A DNA stretch of 64,000 nt from Apus apus (taxonomy: Eukaryota; Chordata; Aves; Apodiformes; Apodidae). Below the pieces are notes generated by a model that did not search any database, was not told where the DNA came from, and worked only from the letters and a program-made list of their open reading frames with translations. A program made the translations under genes and the position numbers. Below, one piece after another: positions 20,501 through 32,600 of the stretch; positions within the stretch are counted from its first letter, which is position 1, and each line of letters begins with the position of its first letter. The stretch is from assembly GCF_020740795.1 (NCBI RefSeq), contig NC_067285.1:22402241-22466240 (forward strand). Reading direction: 5' to 3'.

Positions 20501-22663
20501 AAAATGTAGTTCTGAATGTATAATGCTGTGAAATTCCTGTACCAAGCAGCAGACTTTACATGAGGATAAAGGTTTATGCTCACCTTTTGCCACAGTCATT
20601 GGCCAATAAAAATTCCTGTAACCCACAAGTTACAGCATTTATACCGAAATGTTCATCGGTAACCAGGTGCTTGGAACAGACCCTGCCCTATGTGTTCTGG
20701 AATTTATTGGAAGTGATGTGGTTTTCTGTGTAAAATTTAATATTACAGTACTGCAGTTGGTTTAAAAATGAAGCAAGTATGTCTGACTCAGCAAATGCAG
20801 TGTTCAGCATTTAATTAAGTACTGACTGTCTTAATGAAGACTCATAGTAGAAGAGCCTAACTAAATCACTTCTAAACTTAAAACTAGCTTTCTAGGAATC
20901 TAGGGCTTTATATTTAGCTACAGAGAACTTCCAAATCTAGAGTCTGACCATGTAAAATAATCTTCATGTGAGTGAGCCTGTACTATAGTGTTTTGCCTTG
21001 TTTTATTATTGTATTTTCAGTGTCAGAGTAGTAAGAGAATTTATAGGAAGCTTTATTTCTTCCATATATTTGTCTACATTTTGCAGCTATGGTGTTATTT
21101 TGGAATTATCTGAAAACAGTGAATATAGACAATGCTGTTAGGGAAAGAATGGCTTTTGCTAGCTAGTTTAAATTGTCTGTTTACAGAACAAGTTATTGTT
21201 TTATTGCAAATACTTGACATAAGCAAAACATTTTTCAAATATAACTTGCATGAGTTATATATATGAGTTTATATTTAAGGAGATTTTTGAGAAGGTAGAG
21301 GGCAGAGAAGGCATGGGACCAAAAGTGTTTTTTGTGCTTGTGCTCTTCCTAGTTGTAGAGGAATATGTCTAACAAGTTGAAAATAATTTAATTACCGCAC
21401 CAACTTGGCTTTTTTCCTATGTATGTTTTACTCAAGTTTCAAACATGATTCAACTGCAAGATGACTTGAGTAAATTTATAAAAATAAGGTCCAAGACTTG
21501 TGTAATCATAGATAATATTGTTAGTTATAGGTTGCTTGATACAGCTTTACAAATGTAGTTTCAGGTTAAGTCAGGTTTAGATTTTGTTGTGAAGCTGTTT
21601 TCATCTTCTGCTTTACAAGACAATCCATTTATTCAGAATGAAGATTTGCTGCTTCTGTGTTTTATTTGCTTTCCCTTATTTGGAAATAATTATACAAATT
21701 ACACAAATCAACTTCAGAAATTCTCCCTCACATTTAATGGCAGAAAAAAATAATGCCTTGAATAGATGTGTTCATTTATTAGGTTACTACTCTCTTAGTT
21801 TAATTTGTGATGCTTTTCTATATATGTTCTGCAGAATGAATAAACTCCTAACGTTCTTTCAGGTTTCTTAAGTTTTTGTTACCACTGAGTTATTTATTAG
21901 AATCATATATTCATAAGAAAATTGTTTCTTAAACTGTAAGTCACTGAAACATATTTTGCCAGTGTGACTTCATTAGGTATCTTAATACTGACAATGTATT
22001 TATGTGAAAATGTCTTCTGTTACTTCATTTTAATTTGTATTCCTGAGAGTTTTTGTTAAAAATGTGTGCCTTTGTACTGCACAACTTAGAATAAGAAGTG
22101 CCTTTGTGATTCTTCTCTTTGTTGTAGGGTATTAATGAAGGATCAAATACTAGTCACTCAGTTCTAGTATTTTGTTTTTGATTTTTGAGTTGTGCAATCG
22201 ACATGTCACTGACAGTATACTGTAAGAAATGGTAATTTGACTTTCATTGCTTGAGGATTTTTGTTTGTTTGGGTTTTTTTTTGTTCAGTGAATGTGTTAT
22301 CCATGCAGATAGCAATTTTATTATACCAATGAGTCTAGAAATTATTTGTAGGCAGCTTGTTTTAGAGAATATTTTCAGATCTCTGGTGGAATTGAAATTG
22401 TCTAAGAAGTCGGTAGTAGGTTAAGTGTTGAGGTGATGGGATTTAGGAAAACTAAATCCACTGAATATTACAAGAAGTGGAAGGAATTTATGATGGCTTG
22501 TTTGGTTTGGGGTGGGAATTGGTGAATGTTTCATATAATCTCACAAGATTTTTGTATGCTGCAGCATCTACAGTATGATTGCATGTCTTAGGGTGTTCTT
22601 TTTCTTTTTACTACTTCAGCATTAACTGTATTCTCTCCTTGCCTCTTCTTTCTTCTTTTAAAG
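17560..22663 (+). other. KAT6B: KAT6B intron 1
   Basis: This 5.1-kb intron is bounded by donor GTGAGTGG at 17560 and acceptor cttctttcttcttttaaag ending at 22663. The acceptor has a long pyrimidine tract (about 22630-22659) and a branch-site candidate ttaac with its A at 22625, 37 nt before the AG. The first 140 nt remain CpG-island-like, then composition becomes AT-rich. A T/G-rich low-complexity stretch lies near 18935-18993. No gene, RNA or clear transposon was recognised inside. A further noncoding exon within it cannot be excluded. Confidence 0.6.
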
Positions 22664-22932
22664 GTTGCAACCAACTTTTTTGTAAGGATGTACCAGTGTC
22701 ATCACCAATCAATCCTTTCTACTTTTCCTTGAAGTAACTGGAAATTTCAGGCAGCAGATATTTCCCTGCTTTTTCAGACTCCTCAGGATGGATATTGTAG
22801 AGATGCATCTAAGCAGTGTGTGGAATCCTTTGATTTATGCTTGAGGTGTGAACAACCTCGGAAAGGTCTGCTAAAAGGATAAGGAGGAACCTCTATGGGT
22901 AACCCTTGGCTGGAAACAATTAGTGGTCAACC
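22664..22932 (+). other. KAT6B: KAT6B exon 2, 5' untranslated part
   Basis: The exon begins directly after the acceptor AG at 22662-22663 and runs 269 nt to the KAT6B start codon. The leader carries several upstream ATGs. uORF1 is 22688-22732 (14 codons plus stop), uORF2 is 22788-22844 (18 codons plus stop) and a four-codon uORF starts at 22837. A last one, 22895-22939 (14 codons plus stop), starts upstream and ends inside the KAT6B frame. An in-frame TAG at 22921-22923, four codons before the start, closes the main frame upstream. Confidence 0.7.
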
Positions 22933-22939
22933 ATGGTAA
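22895..22939 (+). promoter_or_regulatory. KAT6B: Upstream ORF overlapping the KAT6B start codon
   Basis: An ATG at 22895 with G at +4 opens a 14-codon frame that stops at TAA 22937-22939, four bases past the KAT6B ATG (22933-22935) in another frame. Ribosomes that use it cannot reinitiate downstream at the KAT6B start in the usual way, so it is a plausible brake on translation. Its own -3 base is C, which makes it a weaker context than the KAT6B start. Confidence 0.45.
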
Positions 22940-23553
22940 AACTTGCCAACCCTCTTTATACGGAGTGGATTCTTGAAGCTATACAAAAAGTTAAAAAGCA
23001 AAAGCAAAGGCCTTCTGAAGAAAGAATATGTCATGCTGTTTGTGCTTCCCATGGATTGGATAAGAAGACTGTTTCAGAACAGTTGGAACTTAGTGTTCAA
23101 GATGGTTCTATTCTTAAAGTTACCAACAAAGGCCTTGCATCCTACAAGGACCCAGATAATCCTGGACGGTTCTCATCTGTTAAACCTAGCACTATTACTA
23201 AATCTGTTAAGGGATCTAGAGGAGCTTGTAATGAGCTTCGTAATGTGGATTGGAACAAACTCTTGAGAAGAGCAATTGAAGGGCTTCAAGAACCAAATGG
23301 CTCCTCCCTGAAAAATATAGAGAAGTATTTGAGAAGTCAAAATGACCTAGCAAATATTTTCAACAATCCTGCCTTTCAGCAGAGGTTGCGTCTGGGGGCC
23401 AAACGTGCTGTGAACAACGGGAGATTACTGAAGGATGGACCTCAGTATAGAGTGAATTATGGCAGTTTGGAAAGCAAAGGAGCACCAAAATACACCAGCA
23501 CTTTTCCAGCTTCTCTTCCACCTGTCAGCCTTCTACCCCATGAAAAAGACCAG
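22933..23553 (+). CDS. KAT6B: KAT6B histone acetyltransferase, first coding exon (residues 1-207, partial)
   Basis: The exon encodes the N-terminus of the MYST-family lysine acetyltransferase KAT6B (MORF), catalytic subunit of the nuclear BRPF-ING5-MEAF6 complex that acetylates histone H3 (mainly K23). It begins [20 protein letters not shown] and reads on through a SAMD1-like winged helix at about residues 1-77 and a linker-histone H1/H5-like winged helix at about 103-176 ([15 protein letters not shown]... to [11 protein letters not shown]). In this family these regions contact CpG-rich or general DNA. The end, [14 protein letters not shown], precedes the PHD fingers, which are on later exons. 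KAT6B is preferred over the paralogue KAT6A because residues such as [22 protein letters not shown] and [17 protein letters not shown] follow KAT6B. The ATG is in strong context (caaccATGg) with an in-frame stop 12 nt upstream. The exon ends at donor CAG|GTAAGT (GT at 23554) in phase 0 after 207 codons. The frame stays open for another 20 codons into the intron, ending at 23616, but that tail is intronic. Confidence 0.95.
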
Positions 23554-26500
23554 GTAAGTGTGAAAAATGAGAGCAAAGGTAGTAAAGCAAAAATTGTTCT
23601 TTGTTTGTTTACCTAATTAAAAAAATAATTATTATCTTGGTCTTTGTTTACCTGTTTAAATGTATATAAAGTGAGAATGCATGTAAAAAAACCCATGGAC
23701 GATCAGTTCTAGTAAAGGAAGTTTACTTAGCTCCTTATGTCCTGCCTTCTGCACTGGATAATTTGCTCTTTGAATTTTCAGTAGGTAAACAGAGCAGCAG
23801 GAAAGAGTACGGTTGTGTGCTCACTTCCGGGTGTGATATTGTTCTGTCTTTCCTGGCAGACTGGTGTTGCTGAAATCTGCAATGAGATTTGATTGTGGCC
23901 TTTTACTTTCATATTATGCCTGGGTGTACTCATTTTCTTGTGGTTTGAATACCACCAGAAGTACTACCAGTAGAACTCCTGATATTTAAGACTGTTAGAA
24001 TTATTTTTTTTTTAAGATATTTATAGATACCTCTAAAACGACAGTTACTAGGAACTGGAGTTAATGTAAATATGCTAGAAGTATAAGTGAAGGTGTTAAA
24101 GTGACAAATTGAGTTAAACTGCAGAATCCTATTTTGGTGGACTTTTGAGTTTATTTTTGCTATTACTTGGGTTTTGTTTTCAGGTTAATTATGCACAGGA
24201 TTTAATCCTTGAGCGAGAACTGAGTGTCAATTAGTGTTTTATTTATGAAAGTATAGCGTCAAAGACAATGTCTGTAGGCACTCTTTGATCATTCTTCACT
24301 TAGTATAGTGAAGTGTGTTTTGAATGTTCAGTGTATTTGGGGAAAAAAGCTACCTGTTGTACTTTAATTGGCTTATTTGGAATATTTGTAAGTTGTTGGG
24401 TTGAGTTTTTTTGTTTGGTTGGGTTGTTTTCACTTCTCAGTGGTATATTTCAGCAGTTCTTGTCATGAAATAACCCAGACAACTTTGCCGTTATAGAGGT
24501 GCCATTAGTGTCTCTAGAAACTTTGTGATGGTTTTCACTTGCCTTCTTTCTTCAGCTGACTGTAAGGCCCTTCCCTTGAGGGTTTGAAGGGTGGAGAGTA
24601 GAAAGTGCTTGTGTTATAAATATTTGGTGAAGTCCTCAAGTTTGTGGAACTGTCAGTGGTGATGCTACAGATGTTATCTATAGGTGGATTTTTGTGAGCT
24701 TATCTAAATATATGTTAAATATTATTACCTTTTTATGTGGATATCTTATCTATTTCTGTCAAATTGGACTTTTCTGATATTTGAAGGGTGCATGGAGCTT
24801 TACAGTGAGTAAGAATGGAAATTTTGAAGTGTTGCTTACTGTGCAATTACTGCTGTAGCCATACATTATAAAGATGTAATTACTTGTAGCAATAAAGCTG
24901 TCTGTTGTTTAAGTACTTAGAGTGATTTTTCTGTATTTCTTATACTCTATTGCCATGAAAAATTTGAAGGCTGGTGTAATAAGCTACCTAAATAATGTAG
25001 TGGTATGATGCTTCACCTGATTTTTGTGGAAATAAAATCTCCCTTGTTAGGCTACCTACTGGGACTGGCATTCATTGCAAGGGACATTGGTTGGGTCATG
25101 ATGCTGCAAAAGCTGTTACTGCTATGCTAAAATATTGGTATAAGAATAAATCTGTCTTTTAGAAGTTAGCCAAACAAATCTGTTCTCTAGTAAGTGTTTT
25201 GGCAAGAAACAAACTTTCATTTGCGTGTCTCAAAATTAGCAGTGTGACTTGTGTTTAAAAACTGTTCGGCATACACTTTTTCCTGACAAAAATAGTTTTG
25301 CTGTGAGGTTGGCAAATTAGTAGCTGCCTATCAGTGTAGTGCATTGCTTAGTTGTACTAGTTATGGTACAGGTTTCTGGGCAAAAATATTGAGACTTGGT
25401 TTAAATATCAGATTATGGCTGGTCTTCAAGATATATGGCTAAATACACTTAAAGGTCAGTTCTGAGAGTAACTGTAAATAATGTCTCTGTTATTGGGATG
25501 TGACTACATGTTCATTTGAACTTGATTGTAGTTCATGAGTGAGTAGAACAACACTGCAGGATAACTGTTAGGCTGTTTTTATTGGAACTATTTAAGTGGC
25601 AGTATGGAACATGTAGAATGTAGCCAACTGGCTTCTCTCGGAACGGCTAATCTTTGAAGAGGCTCCTGTGTTTTCAAGATTCTTTGGCTGTTTATGTTGC
25701 AAGTACAAGTAAGAGCTGCTTTTTTGACTGGCTCTTTGTTTATTTGGGCTTCTTGTTTCTTAAAAACTAGAGGTAAAGTTTGAGTATCTCTTCTGTTGAC
25801 TTTCCTCAAGGAGGAGGAAGGAGGATGTGCAGAAATCTATTTAAATGACTGCAGAGGCTTAAGTAATACTGGCTTTTTTTAATGCAAAATTAACATTCAT
25901 CAGGTTGAGACAGTTAAAAGATCTAGTGCATCAGAACTTTCTCTGTCAATCTCAACTTTCACACTCACAGTACTAAATGCAGCCTCTGATGCTTTCTTTT
26001 TGAGTAAGTTGAAGGTGATCAGAAGATACAGTACTGCCTGTGTGTGTTTTTTCTGTAGTTTTTTTTTTGTGTGGGTTTATTTGTTTTTTCCTTCTCCATC
26101 TTCCACCACTCTCCCTTAAAAGCATCAGAGTGTCTAGTACACTGAGGAGTTAGATACTATTGCCATGCAGTATCACTGAAGTTAGTTTTGCAGACCTGGA
26201 ACCTTGAGCTGTGTTATGCAGGTGTTGAGTGGTTTGCATTTGATGAAATACTTATGTGGAAGAGGGAGCTGGAAGTGCTAAATTTTTCTTTTGGTTGTGA
26301 TGACATGGAGCTGCTTTTCTTGCCTTTATATTAACTGGGTGATCCAATGCAGCTAGATATAGTCCTCTTGTTTCCTTAGATGTAGAAATAGCTGCAGTTT
26401 GTTACAGCAATAAAACTTCTAGTATCTTTTCTTCCTGTTATCCATAAGCCTGGAATGAAGCATTTGTATAAAAATGTTCCATTTCCTTCAAGTTTAATCG

Positions 26501-26610
26501 TGACTCTTCTGAAAATGGACGAAGGTGTGTCAACTCAGAGTTATGAGAAGAGGAAGTATGCAGCACAGATGTTTGAATCTTCTCTTTTTCCACCCCTTTC
26601 CATTCCCTAG

Positions 26611-26626
26611 TGTGTGTGTGTGTGTG
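26611..26626. repeat. (TG)8 dinucleotide microsatellite
   Basis: Eight uninterrupted TG units in KAT6B intron 2, with no other feature attached. Confidence 0.9.
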
Positions 26627-29600
26627 AAGAGTTGCTTTTTCATTTCTCTGTGAAGAGATGCAAGCATAAGGCACATAGGAAGGACACCTTCATTGGAAGG
26701 TCAGTAGCCCTTATCAGCTGCATGGTGTCTAGGCTGTACGTCATATAATGTGTCATGAGTAGTATTAATTGCATTTCAAGAGGACATCAGTTATTATTCT
26801 GGTGGTTTTATGAAGGTAGACATTTGTTTGATGTGGACGTCTAACTTGTATCAAAGCACTTGAAAAGATGCATGTTTTGAAGTGCTAAATTGGTATGTTA
26901 AAGAACCTGACCGGCATCCAGCCAGAAGTGGAGCTGTCTTGACAATGAAGGAAAACTGAGAACAGTGTGTTCTTTAGGATGAAGTCATGTGATTTTTTTT
27001 TTTCTTTCCTGCAAATAACAACACCCACCCCTTCCCCCCCCAAGAAGGCAGAAAAGGAAGGGAATTTTTTTCTCAATCAGTAGATCTATCTTGTGCGCTT
27101 CACTGTTGCAGTGCATAGCTGAATTGTTAAAACTAGCTGCTCTTACATGTTTTTCCTTATGTTCAGAGTATCTTGGATAGGTATCTTCTTTCTTGTGCTT
27201 CACACCTTCTCTCACCCAACATCACTGGCAAAGGGCTGTATGAGTATGTTAATCAGAAAATGAATTGTAAAATAATTGGTAAACATAACAGGAAAGGGTA
27301 TGAGCAGAGAGGAAAGTTAACCTGAACATGTTGAGTGATACTTAGCTCTTTCATAAGCCTTTAATGCAGTAAAATACACTTCTGGAAATGCAGCACTAAA
27401 GTCATCTTTGAAAGTTATGATCAGTCTTCAAATTGGTTTATTTTATGTTTAATAATAAGTAAATAAATACAACCTTAAAAAGTGAAGAGGCGATGGCTGT
27501 TGTAACGTTTTTGGAGGACTGTGCGAATGCATAGTACATCTCAGTGGTTACATTTTTTGCTATTTTTAGAATAATTATTACTTAGAGTATACTTTGAAAG
27601 ATGCAATGCAGATGGAGATGAATTGATCTGTACTGCATTTTTATGGTTCTCTTGAAGGCTTTCTTGAACAGCTTAGCAACTGTTTTAATAATGGTTTCCA
27701 TCTGATTCTTGGCTTGAAAATTTTTCTTAAGCTTTTCCTTTCTCTTTCAGTTTGTCCTAAGCTGATTTTCATGCAAGAAAAACTTGTTTTATTAATTTTT
27801 CACGCTCTGAACTCTTACCTAATTTTTGTTCTCACCAGCCTAGGTTAATTTAGCTTTTCCAAGTTTAACTTGGCATGGGTTGAATTTCAGCTTTCTGGTA
27901 TGTAGCTTGTGCCAGTGTAGACACTGGTTGTTCCTCCTTCTGTCTTTCAGGCAAAAGGCCAATCTATAGAGAATTGCTTTTTTGGTATCCAGGCTTCTCC
28001 CTGCTCAGTTTTGCAGCTTCCTGCCTTCCTGTGGGTAGGCAATAAGAGACTGTTGGCTGAGATTTCCTTGCTTGCTCTGCCTTGTTCCCTCTGGCCTCTA
28101 AACTTTCCATTTACCAGAGATGAAAAAGTTGGGCAGAATGGAAGTGCTACACAATGTATCTTACAGATTTACACATAAGGGTATATTCATAATGCTTAAC
28201 TTTGGAGCTGGCTTTATGTGGGTTCTGTGCTCCTGAGGATGAGTCTGTGCACCAAAATGCAGTGATAGGTAAGTCTCTATGAGAGTGTCTGCAGTTCTAC
28301 AGTTGAGGAAACTGAAGAGGGGGATATAAAAAAAGGAAAGTTAATCTGGGCTTGAACTTGGTCAATCCATAAAATACTATTGTTGAGAGACAGCCTATGT
28401 TTCTCCCCTTGTAACATCTTTGTGGTGATAAAAGAGTGAAGAATTTCAGTGTTACTTGACAAACACTCTCACATGCCTCTTGCTGTCTCAATTCACAAGA
28501 TAACTGAATTTCTTGCTAAGGGTGGCCTGCATCTCAGTGCTTGTAGCCCTTGTTCTTGAAGTTGTGTGTTGACTGTTAGATGCTACTCTGTGCATAGCCA
28601 AGTGAATACTTAAGAATGGATCATGTTCACAATTGAGATATTGCAGCTTATCAGAAATTGAAGAATTACTTACCTCATCTTTTGAGCTTTTAAACCAAAG
28701 TGGAAAAGTCTTGTGTCATTGAGAAGTAGTTTATATGACTGTAGAAAGATACATGAGGCTTTTGGGGTTTTTTTGTATTATAAAATTCAGCACATTGGAT
28801 CAAAGAACCATCCTTGTACAAGTTTTCCTGAATTATATGGTGGGAGAGAAATGTAAAATTGCCATTGCCTAAGTTAGATTGGTTCATAAGGTGGGGCAGG
28901 GGGGGAGAATGGGGGAGAGATTGGTTTCCAGTTTCTGATGTTGTCACTTACTTTATGCAGACAGATCTTCTGTTTGGGTTTTCCTACAGAACTATTAGGG
29001 AAGACCCCACTAATCCTTTTTTTCCAAGCTGTGTATTTAGGAACATAGTTCCTATGTAGTTCTGCATTATGTTCTCATCATTCTGTTTACTGCAAGGAGT
29101 GATTCTAACCTTTTACTTACAAACCATTTAATTGTAAGGCCTGCTAAAATTTTATTCTCTTAGTAGTTTCTCTTAAAAATTAATTGGTGTGATGTACTGT
29201 GGTGAGTTCTTTATGGAAAGTGACAGCAATAAGTTAAAGAAATCCTGTGTAGTTCCTGCAGTTGTTTATTCATCTGTGCTATTTTCTCTGAACTCTTATG
29301 TCTTACGTGTGACTGACATTTGATTCCTAAACTAGAGTTAAGAGCTTTTCCTCCTTGAATTTTTCCTCCCAGGTTGGTTTTTTAACCACTCAGTGCATGG
29401 ATATGTAAAATATAGAAATAGCAGAAGTGTGACTTACATCTAAGGAGGAGTACCTTGCTTGTATATTTTGTCAGTGCTGTATTCTTACCTGTCGGTGTAT
29501 TAAGGACAGAGTGCTATTTCCTATGATTTTGAGGGCTTGTTTCAACTTGTGAAATGAGGGCAGTTGCTGTTGCGTTCTGAACAACACTATTCTGATTGTG

Positions 29601-32600
29601 GCTGTAGAATTTTTAGGATGAATCACAGCAAATCAGGCACCACTTAGCTGACAGATCCACTGCAGTCCTTTGTTCTTACCTGGTAAGAGCCTGACTGACT
29701 TTTAAATTAGTATGATTTCCTTTGGTTGCAAAATCACTTTAGTGGTTTTTTTTTTGTTTTTCCTTGTCTGCTTATATCCCTCCTCTTTAAGGGAAATTGT
29801 AACTGGTGTCACTTAGGTTTTTTGCATGGTGGGTTTTTTTCCTTCTCCAGGTTCTTGCAGAGGAGCTTAAAGTTTTGAATCTGCAGGCACAGCCAGCCTT
29901 CTTAGAATATAAGCTGTGTGAACTTCTAAAGGGTTGTCTGCACAGTCAACTCCAGGTCTGCTGCATGGAATTCTAGGTTTTTGTGGATTATTGTGACTTC
30001 ATGTTGCACCGTACAGAAGATGTTGCATAAGGAAGTTTTTTGAGTGTGGAAACTGCAGACTTTAAAATTGGCAACTCTTGGGTCTTGTCTCTGCAGTAAT
30101 AGATAGTAATAGATGTGAAGGAATTTCTAATTTCTCAAGTGTCTTGACTCTAGAGGGGCAGAGTATCTTCCCTTGTGGTTGTGGTGGAACAGGCCATTAG
30201 TAATGCAGTACTACATGGAGTAAGCTTGAGACTTCTGTTTCTAATTACAAGCAGAACTCTGGCACGGGAGAAAAGCCGTGTATGATCTCAGCAAAATTGT
30301 CTGGGAGGCATGGCTGATATTTCCTCATCTAGGAAGAATCCTTAATAGAAGTAGGGGTTAGCATAAGCTGTGAAAAGTTTGCTACACACTTTCTGTATGC
30401 TCTCCAGCATTTAATTTCATCACCAGGTTGTTTTGAATTTGGCTTAAATTTCACAACTCTGTTTTTTCCAAAATGGTGGAAATATCTGACTAGTTTTAGG
30501 AATTAATTTTTATGTAATGTTGTCCATGAACCCATGGCAATATAAACTAGCAGTGTTTGCTAATTTAGCTCAGTTAGAGACAAATGGCAGTGGCACCCGT
30601 GTTTCAGATGTTTAGTACACATAGTACTTAAGTGGCAAGTAAGTAGTAACTTGTTACAGTCAAAAGGGATATGGTCAAGATAAAATTATCATAGATGTGT
30701 AGAATTCCTTGTCTTTGTGAGGGGACTGTTATACTGAAGCACCTCTTTGAGCACTCTTGAATGGCTGATTGCAGTGAAGGTGAAGACTGCTGTTTCTCAG
30801 ATGGTGGAAGGATGAGAGGTAACTGAAAGTTGCAGCAAGGGAAATTCGAAAGAGATGAAGTAGAAAATCCTTTACAGTGAGGATGGAGACATGTGAAACA
30901 GGGAGTTGGAGTGATTGTGCAATCTTCATCCTCAGAGGTGGTCAGAGCTTGGCTAGGCATGGTCCTAAGCAACTTGAGGAAATATTCAAGTCTGTTCTTG
31001 TTTTGAGTGATAGGTTTGGGTGCATACTCCAGGGGTCTCTCCAAACATAGAACATTCTGTTTCAATGTGAATTGGAAATTTGCCTTCTTCTAACTGCAGG
31101 CTAATAAAAGTATGATTGCCTTATACAAGATGATAATTAATATTTGCAGACAGCAGCATCAAATAGCTGAAGTATAAGCTAAGAGGGATGGGGACTTCAC
31201 CTGGGAAAACCATGGCTAGAGAATTCATGTTGTGTTAATTTTTTGTTGTTGTTCTTAAAAGTTTATTTGATAAAGTGCGTTTTGTGTGTGTTCATTAAAG
31301 AATAGTGAACATCATGATTTTCAGCTTTCTTGGAACCTCCCTGAAATTTGGAAAAATAAGGACTTAAAATTCCAGAACTTTAGCTTTACATTCCAGATGC
31401 AGGAGACTGGGTCTGAAAACTGCTAGGCTTTAAGTTCCACTGTTATGTTGTGTGGATACCTTATCTGTTGCTGTTTGGAGAGCTGTTGTCCTTCATATTG
31501 ATCTGTAAAAATGTGAGTAATTCTGAATTTGAAAGTACTGTGGGATTCTTAAAGTGCTTAGGATTCGTGAATAACAAAGGGTAGTTAGCAGATGTATAAA
31601 AAATACAGTTGAAAAGTGATGAAAAAGGTAGTGTTTGATCCTAAAAATACTCTCAAGGCTAAATAAATCTCCATTATAATAACTGAGTTGGATACTGTTA
31701 ACAAGTTATGTTCTTTTAAAGGCTGCTGTATTCCTCCTTTCTATTCCAAATTCAAAAGATACTCATCTCTCATTTCCTACTTTGTTTTTTCTCTTTGCCC
31801 TCTGAACACTAGTATACCTGCTGTAGTAGTCAGGTTAACAAGAATATGTTAGTGATAGAGAAAGAGGAAAGTGTATTGGCTCTTGCAACTAAGTATTTGA
31901 TTATCAGCCAGTTTATAAAAATACACATGGGTGTTACAAGGGGGGTTATATGTAAACATGGTATATTCTGATGTGAATGTTCTTGCTCTGCCTTAAACTG
32001 TCTGTCCAGCTCTCTTCCTTGCCTTCTTTATCCAGTTAGGAAAACTGAATGTCACTGTAAACTTGCTAATGCAATTTTACAAATATTAATGATGCTTTTA
32101 TGTTGGAGAATTATCTAAAAACTAAAATGCTTTTACTAAACGTGTTTGGCACACATTTTGCTGATTTAGCAAAGCAAGATTTGTTTCAGATGTTACAGAC
32201 GTTTTCTGAAGGTTTAAAAATTATAGATGGATCGGTCAAGAAATGGTCAGAGAACCACTCACAAGGGAGGTTCTTAAATTAGATAGCAGTTCATGTTTTC
32301 TGCATACAGAATGATCTCTTACTGTGCCGTATATGCATGTGTTTAACTACATGAGGAAGTATTGGAGCTTATGCTGTCTTAGAAACCAGTTCTGTGACCA
32401 TTTAAAATAATTTCTCTTGCTGGATTACTTGACATGCTTGTCTGCTATACTCTAGAGGAAGGAAATTATTGGTACTTATGTCTTTTAATGGTTCTAAATG
32501 TTCTTTAGCATTTGTTTTAAGTACTACATTTTTAAAGGTGACAGTTTCCATTGTAGTCAAATAATTCCTCCTCTGTACATCTATGCGTTTAACTTTACTG

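Noticed and set aside
22943..23266. 107-codon + strand frame inside the KAT6B exon
   Set aside because: It is an out-of-frame shadow of the KAT6B coding sequence.
23554..23616. Twenty extra codons in frame after the KAT6B exon
   Set aside because: They follow a perfect CAG|GTAAGT donor and depart from the known KAT6B sequence, so they are intronic read-through.
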